Source: Brachionus manjavacas
Taxonomy: Eukaryota; Rotifera; Eurotatoria; Ploima; Brachionidae
Assembly: GCA_019054805.1 (NCBI GenBank)
Contig: JAHQIY010000009.1
Coordinates: 3,879,787 to 3,943,786 of the forward strand
Length of the DNA: 64,000 nucleotides
Direction of reading: 5' to 3'
Part shown: one piece after another, positions 58,301-64,000 of the stretch
Layout: every line of letters starts with the position of its first letter
Numbering within the stretch: the stretch's first letter is position 1
Program-made: the position numbers and the translations under genes
Notes under the pieces: model-generated
What the model saw: only the letters and a program-made list of their open reading frames with translations
Database searches by the model: none
Told to the model about the DNA's origin: nothing

Positions 58301-59749
58301 GTTTAAGCCTTTGTGAATAGACTCTAATTTCGAAACGGCATACTCCAATTTGTTAAGTATTCTGTCCTGATTTATAACACTGAGAGCCCGTGGATCTTTT
58401 ACCGATTCCAACATTATTTCTTTCCATGAACGATCGACTCCTTTAAACATTTCGCCTTCTAGCGGAATTTGTTGCCGAATGTCCTCGTGACCAAATATTG
58501 GCTCCAAATATATCCATGAAGACTGAAATCTTACCCAATTGTCCAAAATTTTTCTCATTCGAATCTAATTTTAGTTTTTTTATTTTTTATTTTAAATTAA
58601 TTTAACAACATTTTATTTTTATTGAAATCATTTTTTCTAGCTTTTAAATAAAATTTCAAAATTTTTTTTTTTAGCCATTTGGTTATTCAGCTCTTTAATT
58701 TTTATATTTTTCTGATCAAAATTTATATAAATATTTATAATTTTTATTAAACCACATTTCCTGATAATTATTAATTTAATTAAATTAATAAAATCTTTGT
58801 TAGATTAATTCAAATTTTCATATTAAAATAAATTCATAACCAATTTTTCAAATAAATTTACAAATTTGATTATTTAACAACTGATTTTTCCATAAGCCTA
58901 AAGATAATCAAAAATTTTTAATGGGTGTTAAAATAAAAAAATAAAAAAGCTGAACTACGAAATTGTAAAAAAAAAATGAGCAAATTTCTTTAAATAAATG
59001 ATTAAAATAAAAAAAGTTGTCATTCTAAATAAATTACCAATTCGCTTTCCCAATCGAGTACTTCACTTTTAAACGCTGTTATAAATGGAGAATTTTTCAT
59101 AGCGGTAGTTTTGACACAATGATCGTCCAGCAAAGCTTCAATATCATCAAAAGAGGATAAAATATACAAATTTTCATTTTTATACTGCATAAAATTGAAA
59201 TTCATATTTTCCCACGATTGTTTCATTTTTTTGAGTGCTTGTTCCAATGAGTATTCTTTGGATGCAAGTGTACTTATTTCAGTTAATTCGTCTAGCTTTG
59301 ATCCAAGTGTTTTCGAATATTCTAACATTTCCTTTAAGCTTATAGCATCATTTGGATTTATTTCGGCTTCGAGAATTTCATTAATCAAGTCCCAATGTCT
59401 TGACTTGAGGCCAGGATTACAAAAAACTTGAATAAATGGCAAATTGGCGCGAAATTTTTCCAATTTATGCTTGACAGTTAACGAAACTCTCAATGGACCT
59501 TTTTGATCTGAATTTTTGAAAATTTTTGTCAATTTAAAGCTAGTCTTCCACATGTCTTTGATATCATGTTCAACGCTCTCGGGATCAACATTATCTATCG
59601 AACTAGCGAGCCATTTGTCTTGCAGAGCAAAGAACCTGCAAGTCAATGACCATAATGTTTCATAAGGCTCTTTTAGTACTCGTATATCCTCCAGAGCATT
59701 GAATTCGGCATCCTCAAATATTTCCAGTATTTTCTCATCTCGGATTATA
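24623..59749 (-). CDS. Axonemal inner-arm dynein heavy chain (DNAH3/7/12 type), N-terminus not found here
   Basis: Motor chain of ciliary inner-arm dynein; hydrolyses ATP to slide axonemal microtubules. Twelve exons join in frame with GT-AG sites: 59038-59749, 57745-58564, 53282-55416, 50847-51575, 50699-50793, 50562-50640, 41724-43125, 37694-39327, 33978-34138, 33298-33916, 27348-28148, 24623-25381. Together they give about 3314 residues. Order: linker (1-510), AAA1 with GPAGTGKTE and CFDEFNR, AAA2 with [12 protein letters not shown]3 with GNTGTGKTS and [12 protein letters not shown]4 with GVGGTGRS (the usual Arg variant), stalk coiled coils around the microtubule-binding domain, AAA5, AAA6, and a C-terminal domain ending [15 protein letters not shown]. 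The AAA1 stretch [20 protein letters not shown] is typical of single-headed inner-arm chains, which are about 4000 residues. Some 700 N-terminal residues are therefore missing. Introns range from 53 bp to 7.4 kb and host many other features. Confidence 0.9.
26552..26820 (+). pseudogene. Cys-rich C-terminal fragment of a retroelement polyprotein
   Basis: Inside a dynein intron. Plus-strand frames read [20 protein letters not shown] and, after a frameshift, [20 protein letters not shown] followed by HGGNSSC. The C-x-C...C-x-S-R-C-H-x-G spacing is a tail found on some transposon proteins. Broken by stops. Confidence 0.4.
27348..28148 (-). CDS. Dynein exon 11: AAA6 end and C-terminal domain start
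   Basis: Encodes [69 protein letters not shown] and [13 protein letters not shown]. All are highly conserved in axonemal dyneins. Acceptor TTAG at 28149; donor CAA|GTAAGA. The 5.1-kb intron upstream holds the LTR element. Confidence 0.95.
29215..29345 (+). repeat. Left LTR, 3'-truncated
   Basis: Nearly identical to 32298-32424 through GAAACGGCCGTTTC and TTATTTAGATTT, then departs into internal sequence. Confidence 0.75.
29352..31896 (+). pseudogene. Ty3-like gag-pol reading frames, broken
   Basis: Gag knuckles [14 protein letters not shown] and [14 protein letters not shown] (29352-29759). Protease [12 protein letters not shown] near 29780. Reverse transcriptase remnants include DIRKAF and [20 protein letters not shown], and the catalytic YxDD region is altered (MTDFILIFG). 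Next comes the connection region (30265-30580), RNase H region ([31 protein letters not shown]), integrase zinc finger ([20 protein letters not shown] then CIICQ), and a late integrase part ([20 protein letters not shown]). The integrase core is mostly deleted. Not functional. Confidence 0.8.
32298..32484 (+). repeat. Right LTR, full length (187 bp)
   Basis: Starts TGTGGTGTAG and ends CTCTACACA, with TG...CA termini and a short inverted repeat. Contains AATAAA-like motifs at 32340 and 32427. Confidence 0.7.
32485..33297. other. Dynein intron remainder, AT-rich
   Basis: Contains GCAATTTTGCATTAAAATGC-type short repeats near 32640-32770, otherwise nothing recognised. Confidence 0.4.
33298..33916 (-). 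CDS. Dynein exon 10: AAA6, first part
   Basis: 61-bp intron before it. Encodes [60 protein letters not shown] and [11 protein letters not shown]. These are standard AAA6 motifs. Donor ATT|GTAAGT. Confidence 0.94.
33978..34138 (-). CDS. Dynein exon 9: short AAA5/AAA6 exon
   Basis: 161-bp exon. Encodes [10 protein letters not shown], then [20 protein letters not shown] and [14 protein letters not shown], the conserved helix pair between AAA5 and AAA6. Acceptor TTTAAG; donor AA|GTAATT splits an Asn codon. Confidence 0.9.
34312..34810 (+). mobile_element. CR1-like LINE 3' fragment (copy E)
   Basis: Plus-strand frames give a decayed INDLPE start, [13 protein letters not shown], then [20 protein letters not shown] with [20 protein letters not shown]. 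This is the usual C-terminal part of CR1-like LINE reverse transcriptases and differs from the family at 59.8-62.2 kb. Lies in the dynein exon 8/9 intron. Confidence 0.65.
35043..35160 (-). repeat. Possible LTR end with primer-binding site
   Basis: On the minus strand, GGCGTGACA is followed by TAATTGGTGGCAGAGGTGG. This looks like an LTR end next to a primer-binding site. No matching second LTR or coding region was found nearby. Confidence 0.25.
35450..37060 (+). mobile_element. LINE copy D: ORF1 joined to the 3' tail
   Basis: The 5' part is an ORF1 protein. It has an RRM-like stretch ([39 protein letters not shown]) and two CCHC knuckles ([28 protein letters not shown]), then an acidic tail to 36240. 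After about 36540 comes the same 3' tail as copies A and B ([34 protein letters not shown]). Endonuclease and reverse transcriptase are missing. The end GAAGTAGCCCTAGCTCGGTA lies near 37030. Stops and shifts occur throughout. Confidence 0.65.
37082..37350 (+). mobile_element. Second LINE C-terminal fragment
   Basis: Reads [20 protein letters not shown], frameshift, then [14 protein letters not shown], the end of a CR1-like reverse transcriptase protein. Directly follows copy D. Confidence 0.5.
37694..39327 (-). CDS. Dynein exon 8: microtubule-binding domain, stalk coiled coil 2, AAA5
   Basis: Starts [19 protein letters not shown], then a microtubule-binding domain ending near [20 protein letters not shown] Lys/Glu/Leu-rich return coiled coil follows, then AAA5 with [20 protein letters not shown] and [14 protein letters not shown], and [13 protein letters not shown]. 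Ends WFINLYKH. Donor GTAAGT; boundary accurate to about one base. Confidence 0.92.
39328..40110. other. Dynein intron, AT-rich
   Basis: Nothing recognised before the MITE cluster at 40113. Confidence 0.4.
40113..40611. mobile_element. Cluster of MITE-family pieces
   Basis: Left-end sequence (GGTTTTG-x-GAAATTCAG-x-AC) occurs at 40113 and again at 40315. Inner arm sequence TGATGCAACTTTGAATGTT lies near 40222, and CAACATTCAAAGTTGCATCA at 40565. Two or more copies seem nested or broken. The repeat at 40479-40540 sits inside. Confidence 0.5.
40479..40540 (+). repeat. Short repeat, copy 1 (CCTCCGCAAGCTAGTCTT core)
   Basis: AGGCGACCTCTCATGTAGG followed by CCTCCGCAAGCTAGTCTTGC. A related sequence lies at 55971-56048. 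GC-richer than surroundings. Confidence 0.5.
41142..41305. mobile_element. MITE-family copy, half element
   Basis: Starts TGGTTTGTGAAATTCAGTAC and contains CAACATTCAAAGTTGCATCA, then GTCTTCTATTGACGTGCAAA as in the 51.8-kb copy. The right end is absent. Confidence 0.5.
41724..43125 (-). CDS. Dynein exon 7: AAA4 and stalk coiled coil 1
   Basis: AAA4 P-loop [17 protein letters not shown], then [37 protein letters not shown] and [10 protein letters not shown]. The rest is a long coiled coil ([19 protein letters not shown] onward) that forms the first stalk strand. Donor after the first base of a codon at [11 protein letters not shown]. Confidence 0.94.
43370..43740 (+). pseudogene. SWIM-finger remnant of a MULE-like element
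   Basis: Plus-strand frames contain [12 protein letters not shown] and, later, [20 protein letters not shown]. This resembles the C-x-H end of a SWIM finger and the basic PGRPK tail of MULE-derived proteins. Broken by stops; inside the dynein exon 6/7 intron. Confidence 0.35.
44190..44261 (-). tRNA. tRNA-Pro (UGG), copy 1
   Basis: 72 nt on the minus strand. Acceptor stem GGCCTGA/TCAGGCC, D arm GGTCTAGTGGTATGA, anticodon stem CTCGC/GCGAG with anticodon TGG, T arm GTTCGATCC; ends in discriminator C with a downstream T run. Lies in a dynein intron, same strand as dynein. Confidence 0.95.
44352..44424 (+). tRNA. tRNA-Val (UAC), copy 1
   Basis: 73 nt. D arm TGGTGTAGTGGTTATCA, anticodon stem CTGC/GCAG with TTTACAC loop (anticodon TAC), T loop GTTCGATCC. 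Acceptor GCTTCGA pairs with TCGAAGT with one G:U. Divergent from the tRNA-Pro 90 bases away. Confidence 0.93.
44807..45382 (+). pseudogene. Degenerate copy of an unnamed repeat-borne protein (copy 2)
   Basis: Reads [20 protein letters not shown] then [34 protein letters not shown], and, after stops and a shift, [20 protein letters not shown]. The first and last blocks match those at 21.4-21.7 kb on the minus strand. The frame is interrupted several times. Domain not recognised. Confidence 0.4.
45390..47814. other. AT-rich part of the dynein intron
   Basis: No gene or RNA recognised. A 93-codon minus frame at 46330-46611 has no motif and is probably chance. Confidence 0.4.
47815..49395 (+). 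CDS. Single-exon type I membrane protein with leucine-rich repeats, nested in a dynein intron
   Basis: 526 residues. Signal peptide at 1-17 ([17 protein letters not shown]), then a Cys-rich cap ([16 protein letters not shown]). Weak leucine-rich repeats follow at about 200-320, clearest at [29 protein letters not shown] and [15 protein letters not shown] Cys cluster ([12 protein letters not shown]) lies near residue 380. There is one membrane helix at about 455-477, then a 49-residue cytosolic tail with no kinase or TIR domain. Many N-x-S/T sites. This suggests a surface receptor or adhesion protein; ligand unknown. It lies entirely within the 7.4-kb dynein exon 6/7 intron on the opposite strand and is intron-free. 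It could be a retrocopy, but the frame is intact over 526 codons. Confidence 0.75.
   Translation: MLFMHICVLLFLKLIHCKIQTICPNTIDSFDCKCYADFNYVSQQCPYGLTQLDCRLDNKNFTFFVSKLSKACYSSLNLENVNSIAANALETISLVSSASLDFKKVSQISSFAFVHIKDSIKVKIDADFSTSTQFEPKCFSLIKNLTLIEFKNFNLLELKSDFFQESLIETILVNRSKFCGFNCSHNTTTMVKHLFIKDSLTNGVLDYTMLGFFYSLQTVTIINSGLEIVHDIFDKYDQLKRLDLGLNSIRSIDFNNQLLELNLFNNPVENFSLIGRKLKFLGLKSTLIEKFSIDAPNLEHMDLADSKLVTKFKNLNSLLDQIEGKNANSLELIDMSHDEVYMDDKLFAKEHLEKKNCLWNGLMNRTFIKINKHHGCDCSTIYLYKNLDLTLQEIRLVPMCYAKLLIESKVQQRENECALKDVYSNCSFARVSTVVPVTHGTRDQELFVRKKIVWEFTVPVTVAIFVSSIILLTFFFLRAKIEFSKKFDNVYQSSDAKRSNFTEQNEMEEILTISSNSILVRLDQNV
49400..50170. other. Dynein intron between the LRR gene and tRNA copy 2
   Basis: AT-rich, no feature recognised; the LRR gene's 3' UTR lies somewhere here. 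Confidence 0.4.
50175..50246 (-). tRNA. tRNA-Pro (UGG), copy 2
   Basis: Identical over 72 nt to the copy at 44190-44261, with the same anticodon TGG and conserved flanks. Confidence 0.95.
50347..50419 (+). tRNA. tRNA-Val (UAC), copy 2
   Basis: Identical over 73 nt to 44352-44424. The spacer from tRNA-Pro is about 10 bases longer than in copy 1. Confidence 0.93.
50562..50640 (-). CDS. Dynein exon 6: short AAA3 lid exon
   Basis: 79-bp exon after a 58-bp intron. Encodes [18 protein letters not shown] then VIFFQQIK, the conserved (W)VHE-x-x-RVF-x-DRL motif. Joins in phase to DCVEKVFK of exon 7, 7.4 kb away. Confidence 0.92.
50699..50793 (-). CDS. Dynein exon 5: short AAA3 exon
   Basis: 95-bp exon after a 53-bp intron. 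Encodes [10 protein letters not shown] and SMTLIRLW, matching the GVLL...LIRLW segment of dyneins. Donor TTTG|GTAAG; Trp is split across the next intron. Opposite-strand coding potential here is an antisense shadow. Confidence 0.88.
50847..51575 (-). CDS. Dynein exon 4: AAA3
   Basis: Begins [20 protein letters not shown] after acceptor CAAAG at 51576. Contains Walker [14 protein letters not shown], Walker [12 protein letters not shown] and arginine-rich [19 protein letters not shown]. Ends RDFSRVIN before a GTATTT donor. Confidence 0.93.
51792..52142. mobile_element. MITE-family copy, full length (351 bp)
   Basis: Left GGTTTTGTAAAGTTCAGTAC, right inverse TTTTGTGAAATTCAATACAA. Inner arms CAACATTCAAAGTTTCATCA and TGATGCAACTTTGAATGTTG. 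Non-coding. Confidence 0.6.
52260..52312. repeat. Short tandem repeat
   Basis: Four copies of a 13-base TTTTTTATCCCGT-type unit (last copy ATTCCGT). Confidence 0.6.
52718..53150 (+). pseudogene. Coiled-coil fragment, possibly LINE ORF1
   Basis: An ATG at 52718 opens [18 protein letters not shown]; after a stop the frame runs [17 protein letters not shown], then a Lys/Glu/Asp helix ([20 protein letters not shown]) that predicts as coiled coil. It resembles N-terminal ORF1 regions of LINEs, but no zinc knuckle follows. Inside the dynein exon 3/4 intron. Confidence 0.3.
53282..55416 (-). CDS. Dynein exon 3: AAA1 and AAA2
   Basis: 711 whole codons after the split Ala. AAA1 Walker [10 protein letters not shown] is at about 55171-55148, Walker B in [10 protein letters not shown], sensor region [21 protein letters not shown]2 has [17 protein letters not shown] and the [20 protein letters not shown] motif. 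Ends IPKTMK before GTAAGA. AAA1 is the main ATPase site and looks intact. Confidence 0.95.
55861..55937. repeat. Near-perfect inverted repeat
   Basis: Arms ATTTTTAGGTGAAATAAGAG and CTCTTATTTGACCTAAAAAT around a short loop; small foldback or MITE end. Confidence 0.5.
55971..56048 (+). repeat. Short repeat, copy 2 (CCTCCGCAAGCTAGTCTT core)
   Basis: AGGTGACCTCCTAGTAGG then CACCTCCGCAAGCTAGTCTT; related to 40479-40540. Both copies end in (G/A)CTGTA. Confidence 0.5.
56064..56724 (+). mobile_element. pogo/Tigger remnant with transposase C-terminus
   Basis: Left end CAGTCCGTTTATAACGAA after a TA; right end in reverse AGTACGGTTATAACGAA. Further TATAACGAA-type motifs lie inside. A frame at 56329-56548 reads [19 protein letters not shown], then [14 protein letters not shown] and ends at a stop, like the acidic tail of Tigger transposases. 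The rest of the transposase is gone. Termini differ from the element at 2.8 kb, so it is another subfamily. Confidence 0.65.
56762..57053. mobile_element. Foldback element with perfect 85-bp arms
   Basis: Left arm 56762-56846 and right arm 56969-57053 are perfect inverted copies (left begins ATTCAACATTACAATACTC). The 122-base centre pairs partly and is rich in TAATAA. Non-coding; lies next to the pogo remnant in the dynein exon 2/3 intron. Confidence 0.75.
57060..57744. other. Dynein intron, AT-rich
   Basis: Nothing recognised except a short AGGGTAGGGTTAGGG at about 57676. Confidence 0.4.
57745..58564 (-). CDS. Dynein exon 2: linker, second part
   Basis: Acceptor TTAG|ATTCGA at 58564; donor CACG|GTAATT at 57745. 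Encodes [20 protein letters not shown], the [14 protein letters not shown] motif and ALIVLDVH. The last G pairs with CT of the next exon to make Ala in VHARDVVE, a conserved junction. Confidence 0.9.
59038..59749 (-). CDS. Dynein exon 1 of those found: linker, first part
   Basis: Encodes [32 protein letters not shown] with [12 protein letters not shown], and [18 protein letters not shown], the conserved linker of axonemal dyneins. The donor is TTG|GTAATT at 59038. The acceptor at 59750 (TTGAG|TATAAT) is the best candidate but weak, and decayed LINE sequence lies within about 60 bases of it, so the true left boundary is uncertain. Confidence 0.8.
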
Positions 59750-59814
59750 CTCAATTTAAAAGGTACATAAGGTAGTTTAAGGATTTTAAAAATTGGACAG
59801 TTAAAGAACACAAG

Positions 59815-62200
59815 AAAAAATTACAGGATAGCAATTAAACAAAGAAGTAGGGTATTCGATGAAACGAGATTCGAAACCTTTTCGGTATTGATTTACCAGT
59901 CTGATTACCGATGGGACATAATGACTCAGTCCAGCCCTAACATACCTCTCACTCAACTCAAAAAGTCGATTCGAGACTGTTAGAAGTTTTAATTTGTTAA
60001 AAGCCTCTTGATGTAAAATGCAAGAGGGAGTATCAAATTTAAGTTTGAGAATGGATCGAACAGCTGAGTTTTGAACTACTTGTAGTCTTTTAGTGTTTGT
60101 TTCAGAAAAATAATTTAGGCAAGGGAAAGAATAGTTTAGAATAGACCCAATTAAGGATTTATAGAGGTTACCGAGTGTTTTATAATTAAGACCCCATTTT
60201 TTATTTGAAACGATTTATATTAAGTTGAGCCTTAAACTACAACGTTATTTTATTTCCTCCGCCATTGGAGGAAAGGTTAAACCTGAGTCAAACTAAACGC
60301 CGAGAAATTTAACTTCTTTCTGATTATCGAGTTTATTTCCATGATTTTCGAAGTCTAGGTTGTATATTTTGAAAATACCATTTAACAAGACTTTCAACTG
60401 AAATTTTCATTTTCCATCTGTAAAGCCATTCTTCTAATTCTTTGAGGTATTTATTAATCTTGTCTTCAATGTTGCTCTTTTTATTAAAAATAAAAAATGT
60501 AACCAGATCCTCTGCAAAAAGGAGAGAATAGTCGTTATTTGTTTTGTTCCGTTTTGGTACATTATTTATAAAAATACTGAACAGAAGAGGACTTACTACT
60601 GAACCTTGAGAGACTCCCGCAGTTATATGGTATCTTTCACTAACATGACCATTAAAGTTTACCTTGAATACCCTAGATTCAAGGAATGACGTTATCCAAT
60701 GAATCAGATAATTTGGTAAATTCATTTTAATTAACTTGAAGATTTACCCTCGTGCCATACCCTGTCGAAGGCTTTTGAGATTTCAAAAAATAGGCAGCAG
60801 ACTTTTTTCTTTCTATAGTAAGTTTCGACAATTTTTTGGATAAGAAACATAAGGTTGTCAGCTGTTCGTCAGTGTTTTCAGAATCCCGATTGTTCTTGAA
60901 TTATCAGAGAGTTTCTTTCAAGGAAATTGTAAATTCGAGTATTAATCACTCGTTCAAGTAACTTCCCAAGGCAGCTTGTGATACTGATAGGTCGATAATT
61001 AGGTGGGTCTTGTGTTGGAGATTATTTCTTTTGGATCATTGTTATGTATGCGGTTTTACCAAGCACTAGGAACTCTACCTTGTTCTAGACTTGTGTTAAA
61101 AAGGAACGTAATTTCGTAAAGATTTTTTAGCATTATGTTATGGATTTGGTCAGGACCTGCAGCAGCTTCTTCGCGAAGTTTTTTTAGTGCGTATATTAAT
61201 CCTGTCATCTTTATTGGTTCGTAAGATTGGTTTCGTAAATTTTTAAAAAAGAAATTTTTAATTAAATCATTAACTTCACGGTCTTTATTCGGGTCAATTA
61301 AGTCAGCATTAGGACAAAAGGGAGAGGCCGAGAAATCTTCGAAAATTTTCCCTTTTTCTCTATTGGTTTTGTATTCTGTATTATTCAAGATTAAAGTAGG
61401 TATTAATCTTGACCCTTTTTAATTCCTTAATTTATTAATTTTCTTCCAAAAAGGCCTGCTTGACAGGGGATTTTTGCCAATTTTATTAATAAACTGGAGC
61501 CAATTTCGGTTCCAAAATTCCTTGAGTCTAATACGAAGCTCTGAAGTCAGCTGATTAAATTTTATTTTAAATATTTGGAAGCGAGTTTTTTGGAAATTTC
61601 TCCTAGTTTTTCTTCGTTCTTTAATCAATATTACTATGTTCTTTAGCAAACTTGATTTGGAAATTTTTTGTGATTGAAATTTTTTTGTGACTTTTGTGGG
61701 CTGCATTTAGAATCTTTTGAGTAATATGTTCATTGAGCTCGTCTACGTCTTTTACTAGAAATCTAAGTTGGTAATTAGGTAAACTAAGAATTTCGCGGAA
61801 TAACCCCCAATTGGCTTTTTCGCCTAGACATCCTATTTGTTTGGTCTTTGCATTTAGATCACCCCCAAGGATAAAATTATTACATTTTTTTGAGATATTA
61901 AGAAAAAGTTCTAAAGGGGCGAATTTATTAGGTGGGTTATAAAGGCTGAAAAAAAACAAAAGACTATTTTTTAAGTTAATTTTAATACAGATTAATTCAG
62001 CTGAAAAATCGTCGAAAGAATGATCTTGAACAAACTCGATTCCCTCCTTAACTAATATTGCTACTCCTCCTCCATTTTTATTGCGAGCCTTGACTAATGG
62101 TTGGTAATTTTTGAAATTAAAATAAATGTTTGATTCACTCGGATCAATTTTTATTTCGTTGAGCAGAATAACATTAGGGAATTTCTGAGTCAAAAAAGTT
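59815..62200 (-). mobile_element. LINE copy F, most complete, decayed
   Basis: Minus-strand order: APE endonuclease (VILLNEIKIDPSESNIYFNF, FFSLYNPPNKF, FILGGDLNAKTKQIGC) at 62193-61750; linker (ELRIRLKEFWNRNWLQF, NPLSSRPFWKKINK) at 61706-61419; RT entry (LREEAAAGPDQIHNIMLKN) at 61388-61056. Motif A (FFEISKAFDRVWHEG) is near 60780, and GVSQGSVVSPLLFSIFINN plus a changed catalytic box (LLFAED for FADD) lie at 60725-60333. The 3' tail ([29 protein letters not shown]) reaches about 59830. Many stops. Its usual 3' end (GAAGGAGCTTTAGCTCGG) is missing: the copy ends against the dynein exon. Confidence 0.75.
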
Positions 62201-63030
62201 CTAAAAGTTTAATCCTACTATGTAAATGAAAACAGCTTTAAAATTATTGTCATTTTTTTTTCTTTCTTTGTCATTGTTAAAAACAGAACTAATTTGATTG
62301 TTTTGAACAAATTTCGTCTTTAAGGCTTTTAGACTGTCTTTTTAGATGGTAATGATTGCAAAACTTATTTTTTTTGATATACACATTGGAGAATCCCTCC
62401 TGACTACGCCAGCACCCTCTACATCTAAATTACATGTCTTGTCAACATTATTACACAGTTTATCAAAATGATGATGTTTGCAATGTACTAAAACCCGGCA
62501 TTGTGAATTTTGGAACAAAATATAATACAGAGTTATTGCAGAGACTAATTTTGGGTGGTACAAAGTTTGTATCATCCGATACATTTTGCGGAACAATTTT
62601 TAAACTCATAGAAAAATAATTGTTTCAATTTGAAATTTTTATTTTTGTACTTTCCTTTAAAATTGTCAATGCCCTACAAACCTTGAGTATATAAAAAAAA
62701 TTTAATATATTTATAATTAAATAACATCCCAAAATTCATTAGCTATAATTTAACATTTATTAAATCAACTCTAAAAATTTCCATTTTCTTAGGAATTAAT
62801 TTCAAACTTTTTTCAGAAACAAAAAAAGTTAAATTAATACTAATTTAAATTGTAAACAAAATGCTTGAGATCCCTGGGTTCTTGTATTGACTTGATGTTT
62901 CTAAGCAACTCAATATCAATTTTTTGGATTGCATAAAGAATCTATTTCTAAATGTGTCTTGAGTGTTTTGTATACACTTATTACTTGAATAAAACCAAGT
63001 TGGTTTATTTGATGTAAAAGCTTTAAAATA
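62200..63030. other. Unassigned stretch between the LINE and the plus-strand dynein-like gene
   Basis: A 61-codon plus frame at 62434-62619 (MSCQHYYTVYQNDDVC) has no family I recognise. Must contain the promoter of the 63031 gene; no TATA box was clear. Confidence 0.35.
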
Positions 63031-64000
63031 ATGAGCACGCAAAATCATCGTCCAACTTTTATCCAACACTTTCCGCCTTTGGACTCGAAACAAAACGAAA
63101 TTAGCAAAAATCCAAAAATAGTCAGTCGTGGCGCACTCACTCTTGCCACTCCGTCTAATCAAATTAAATTTCATCGAAACGCCAGTGACTTGATTGCAAA
63201 TAATTATTCACCTCAAGCAAAAGACTTAAATACCCGTTCCATACACGACCTGAACAAGAGTAGTCAAAGTTGGCAAAATTTTCACACTAATTCAATTGAG
63301 AAGAGCAACACTTTTTACCATGGGTGCTGGGGTTATTCGGAACAAACAGCTCTTAAGCTTCCTAAAATAGAAGACAACAAAGAGGACACCAAATCTAATC
63401 GTTTGGCAAAATTAAAAGGCTTGAAATACATGACTTCATCGAGAGCATTAGTTTCCAAATTCAAAAAAGAAAAGAGCAAACAAAAAGCAATTTATGTTGG
63501 GGACGAATCTGCTGCTCCAAATAAATTAGAAAAACTCTTTTCATTTGTTCTAAGCGACAGTGATAAAAAGACAAAGTCTGAAAAAAAAAATGATGTTTTA
63601 TTAGATAATTATGAATTGAGTGGAATTGAAATTGAAGGCGACAATGATTTTAAATTTATGCCTTGGTACACTTCGACTCATGGCTTGACTAGGCCAAATT
63701 CTCCTGACAAACAAACATTTGTTCGCTATCAAAAACTACTAAATGATTCAATTACAGAATCTATGCTGTGTCCTTTGTCAGATGACATTTTGAACAGTAT
63801 AAAAAATAGAGTTAATAAACAAATTTTGATTAATGAGTTGAATGAATCGGTGATAGATTTTCAAGCATCTATTAGAGATCACTTTATCTGGTCTGTTAAA
63901 AAATCTATTCTAGACTATATTCTAAAGGATGAAAATGAACAAGAAAGACTTGGAGTGAGAGTTGTGAGCAAGAAAAGTGTGTCGGGAGGAAGATTTTTTG
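63031..64000 (+). CDS. Dynein heavy chain N-terminal region, runs off the window
   Basis: From the ATG at 63031 the frame is open for 323 codons to the last base. The first 230 residues are hydrophilic and poorly conserved. At about residues 285-312 it reads DFQASIRDHFIWSVKKSILD followed by YILKDENEQERLGV, the block typical of the N-terminus (before the linker) of DNAH1/3/7/12-type axonemal dyneins. Family N-termini of this kind precede the linker by several hundred residues, so the gene should continue right of the window. It is on the opposite strand to the dynein at 24.6-59.7 kb, which lacks exactly this part. It is either a second dynein in head-to-head order or the displaced 5' end of the same one. 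Confidence 0.7.
   Translation, partial: MSTQNHRPTFIQHFPPLDSKQNEISKNPKIVSRGALTLATPSNQIKFHRNASDLIANNYSPQAKDLNTRSIHDLNKSSQSWQNFHTNSIEKSNTFYHGCWGYSEQTALKLPKIEDNKEDTKSNRLAKLKGLKYMTSSRALVSKFKKEKSKQKAIYVGDESAAPNKLEKLFSFVLSDSDKKTKSEKKNDVLLDNYELSGIEIEGDNDFKFMPWYTSTHGLTRPNSPDKQTFVRYQKLLNDSITESMLCPLSDDILNSIKNRVNKQILINELNESVIDFQASIRDHFIWSVKKSILDYILKDENEQERLGVRVVSKKSVSGGRFF

Overview
This is a stretch of an AT-rich animal nuclear genome, probably from a small invertebrate. The introns, poly-A signals, TATA boxes, nuclear tRNAs and metazoan gene families show it is animal. The compact genes and the mix of pogo, hAT, MULE, Helitron, Ty3-like and LINE debris would fit a rotifer, but that is inference and no species marker was seen.

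Layout. 1-4.6 kb is a graveyard of mobile-element fragments: a Ty3-type gag, a FLYWCH/MULE gene, and a pogo element with intact ends. A three-exon gene for a secreted, glycosylation-rich protein follows at 6.0-7.1 kb on the minus strand. 8.9-13.75 kb is a nest: an outer pair of inverted repeats encloses a broken hAT element, which contains a Helitron 3' end. After LINE debris, 16.9-20.7 kb is the gene-dense part. It holds a secreted protein made of 11-residue Gly/Ala/Thr/Glu repeats, the Ragulator subunit LAMTOR2, a three-exon SDR16C/RDH10-like dehydrogenase, a tiny Tyr/Gly-rich protein with a clean TATA box, and a convergent Cys-rich small protein. LINE fragments fill 21-24.3 kb.

From 24.6 to 59.75 kb one minus-strand gene dominates: an axonemal inner-arm dynein heavy chain of the DNAH3/7/12 type. 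I could join twelve exons in frame, giving about 3314 residues from the linker through AAA1-AAA6 to the C-terminus. Three small exons (50.56-50.79 and 33.98-34.14 kb) were found by reading the splice sites. Its introns hold a Ty3-like LTR element, several internally deleted LINEs, a foldback element, a pogo remnant, a single-exon leucine-rich-repeat receptor-like gene on the opposite strand, and two copies of a divergent tRNA-Pro/tRNA-Val pair.

The most striking point is at the right edge. The minus-strand dynein has no N-terminal exons upstream of 59.75 kb; a decayed LINE lies directly against its first exon. At 63.03 kb a plus-strand open frame running off the window end encodes what looks like a dynein heavy-chain N-terminus. 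Either two dynein genes lie head to head, or an inversion or assembly join has split one gene.
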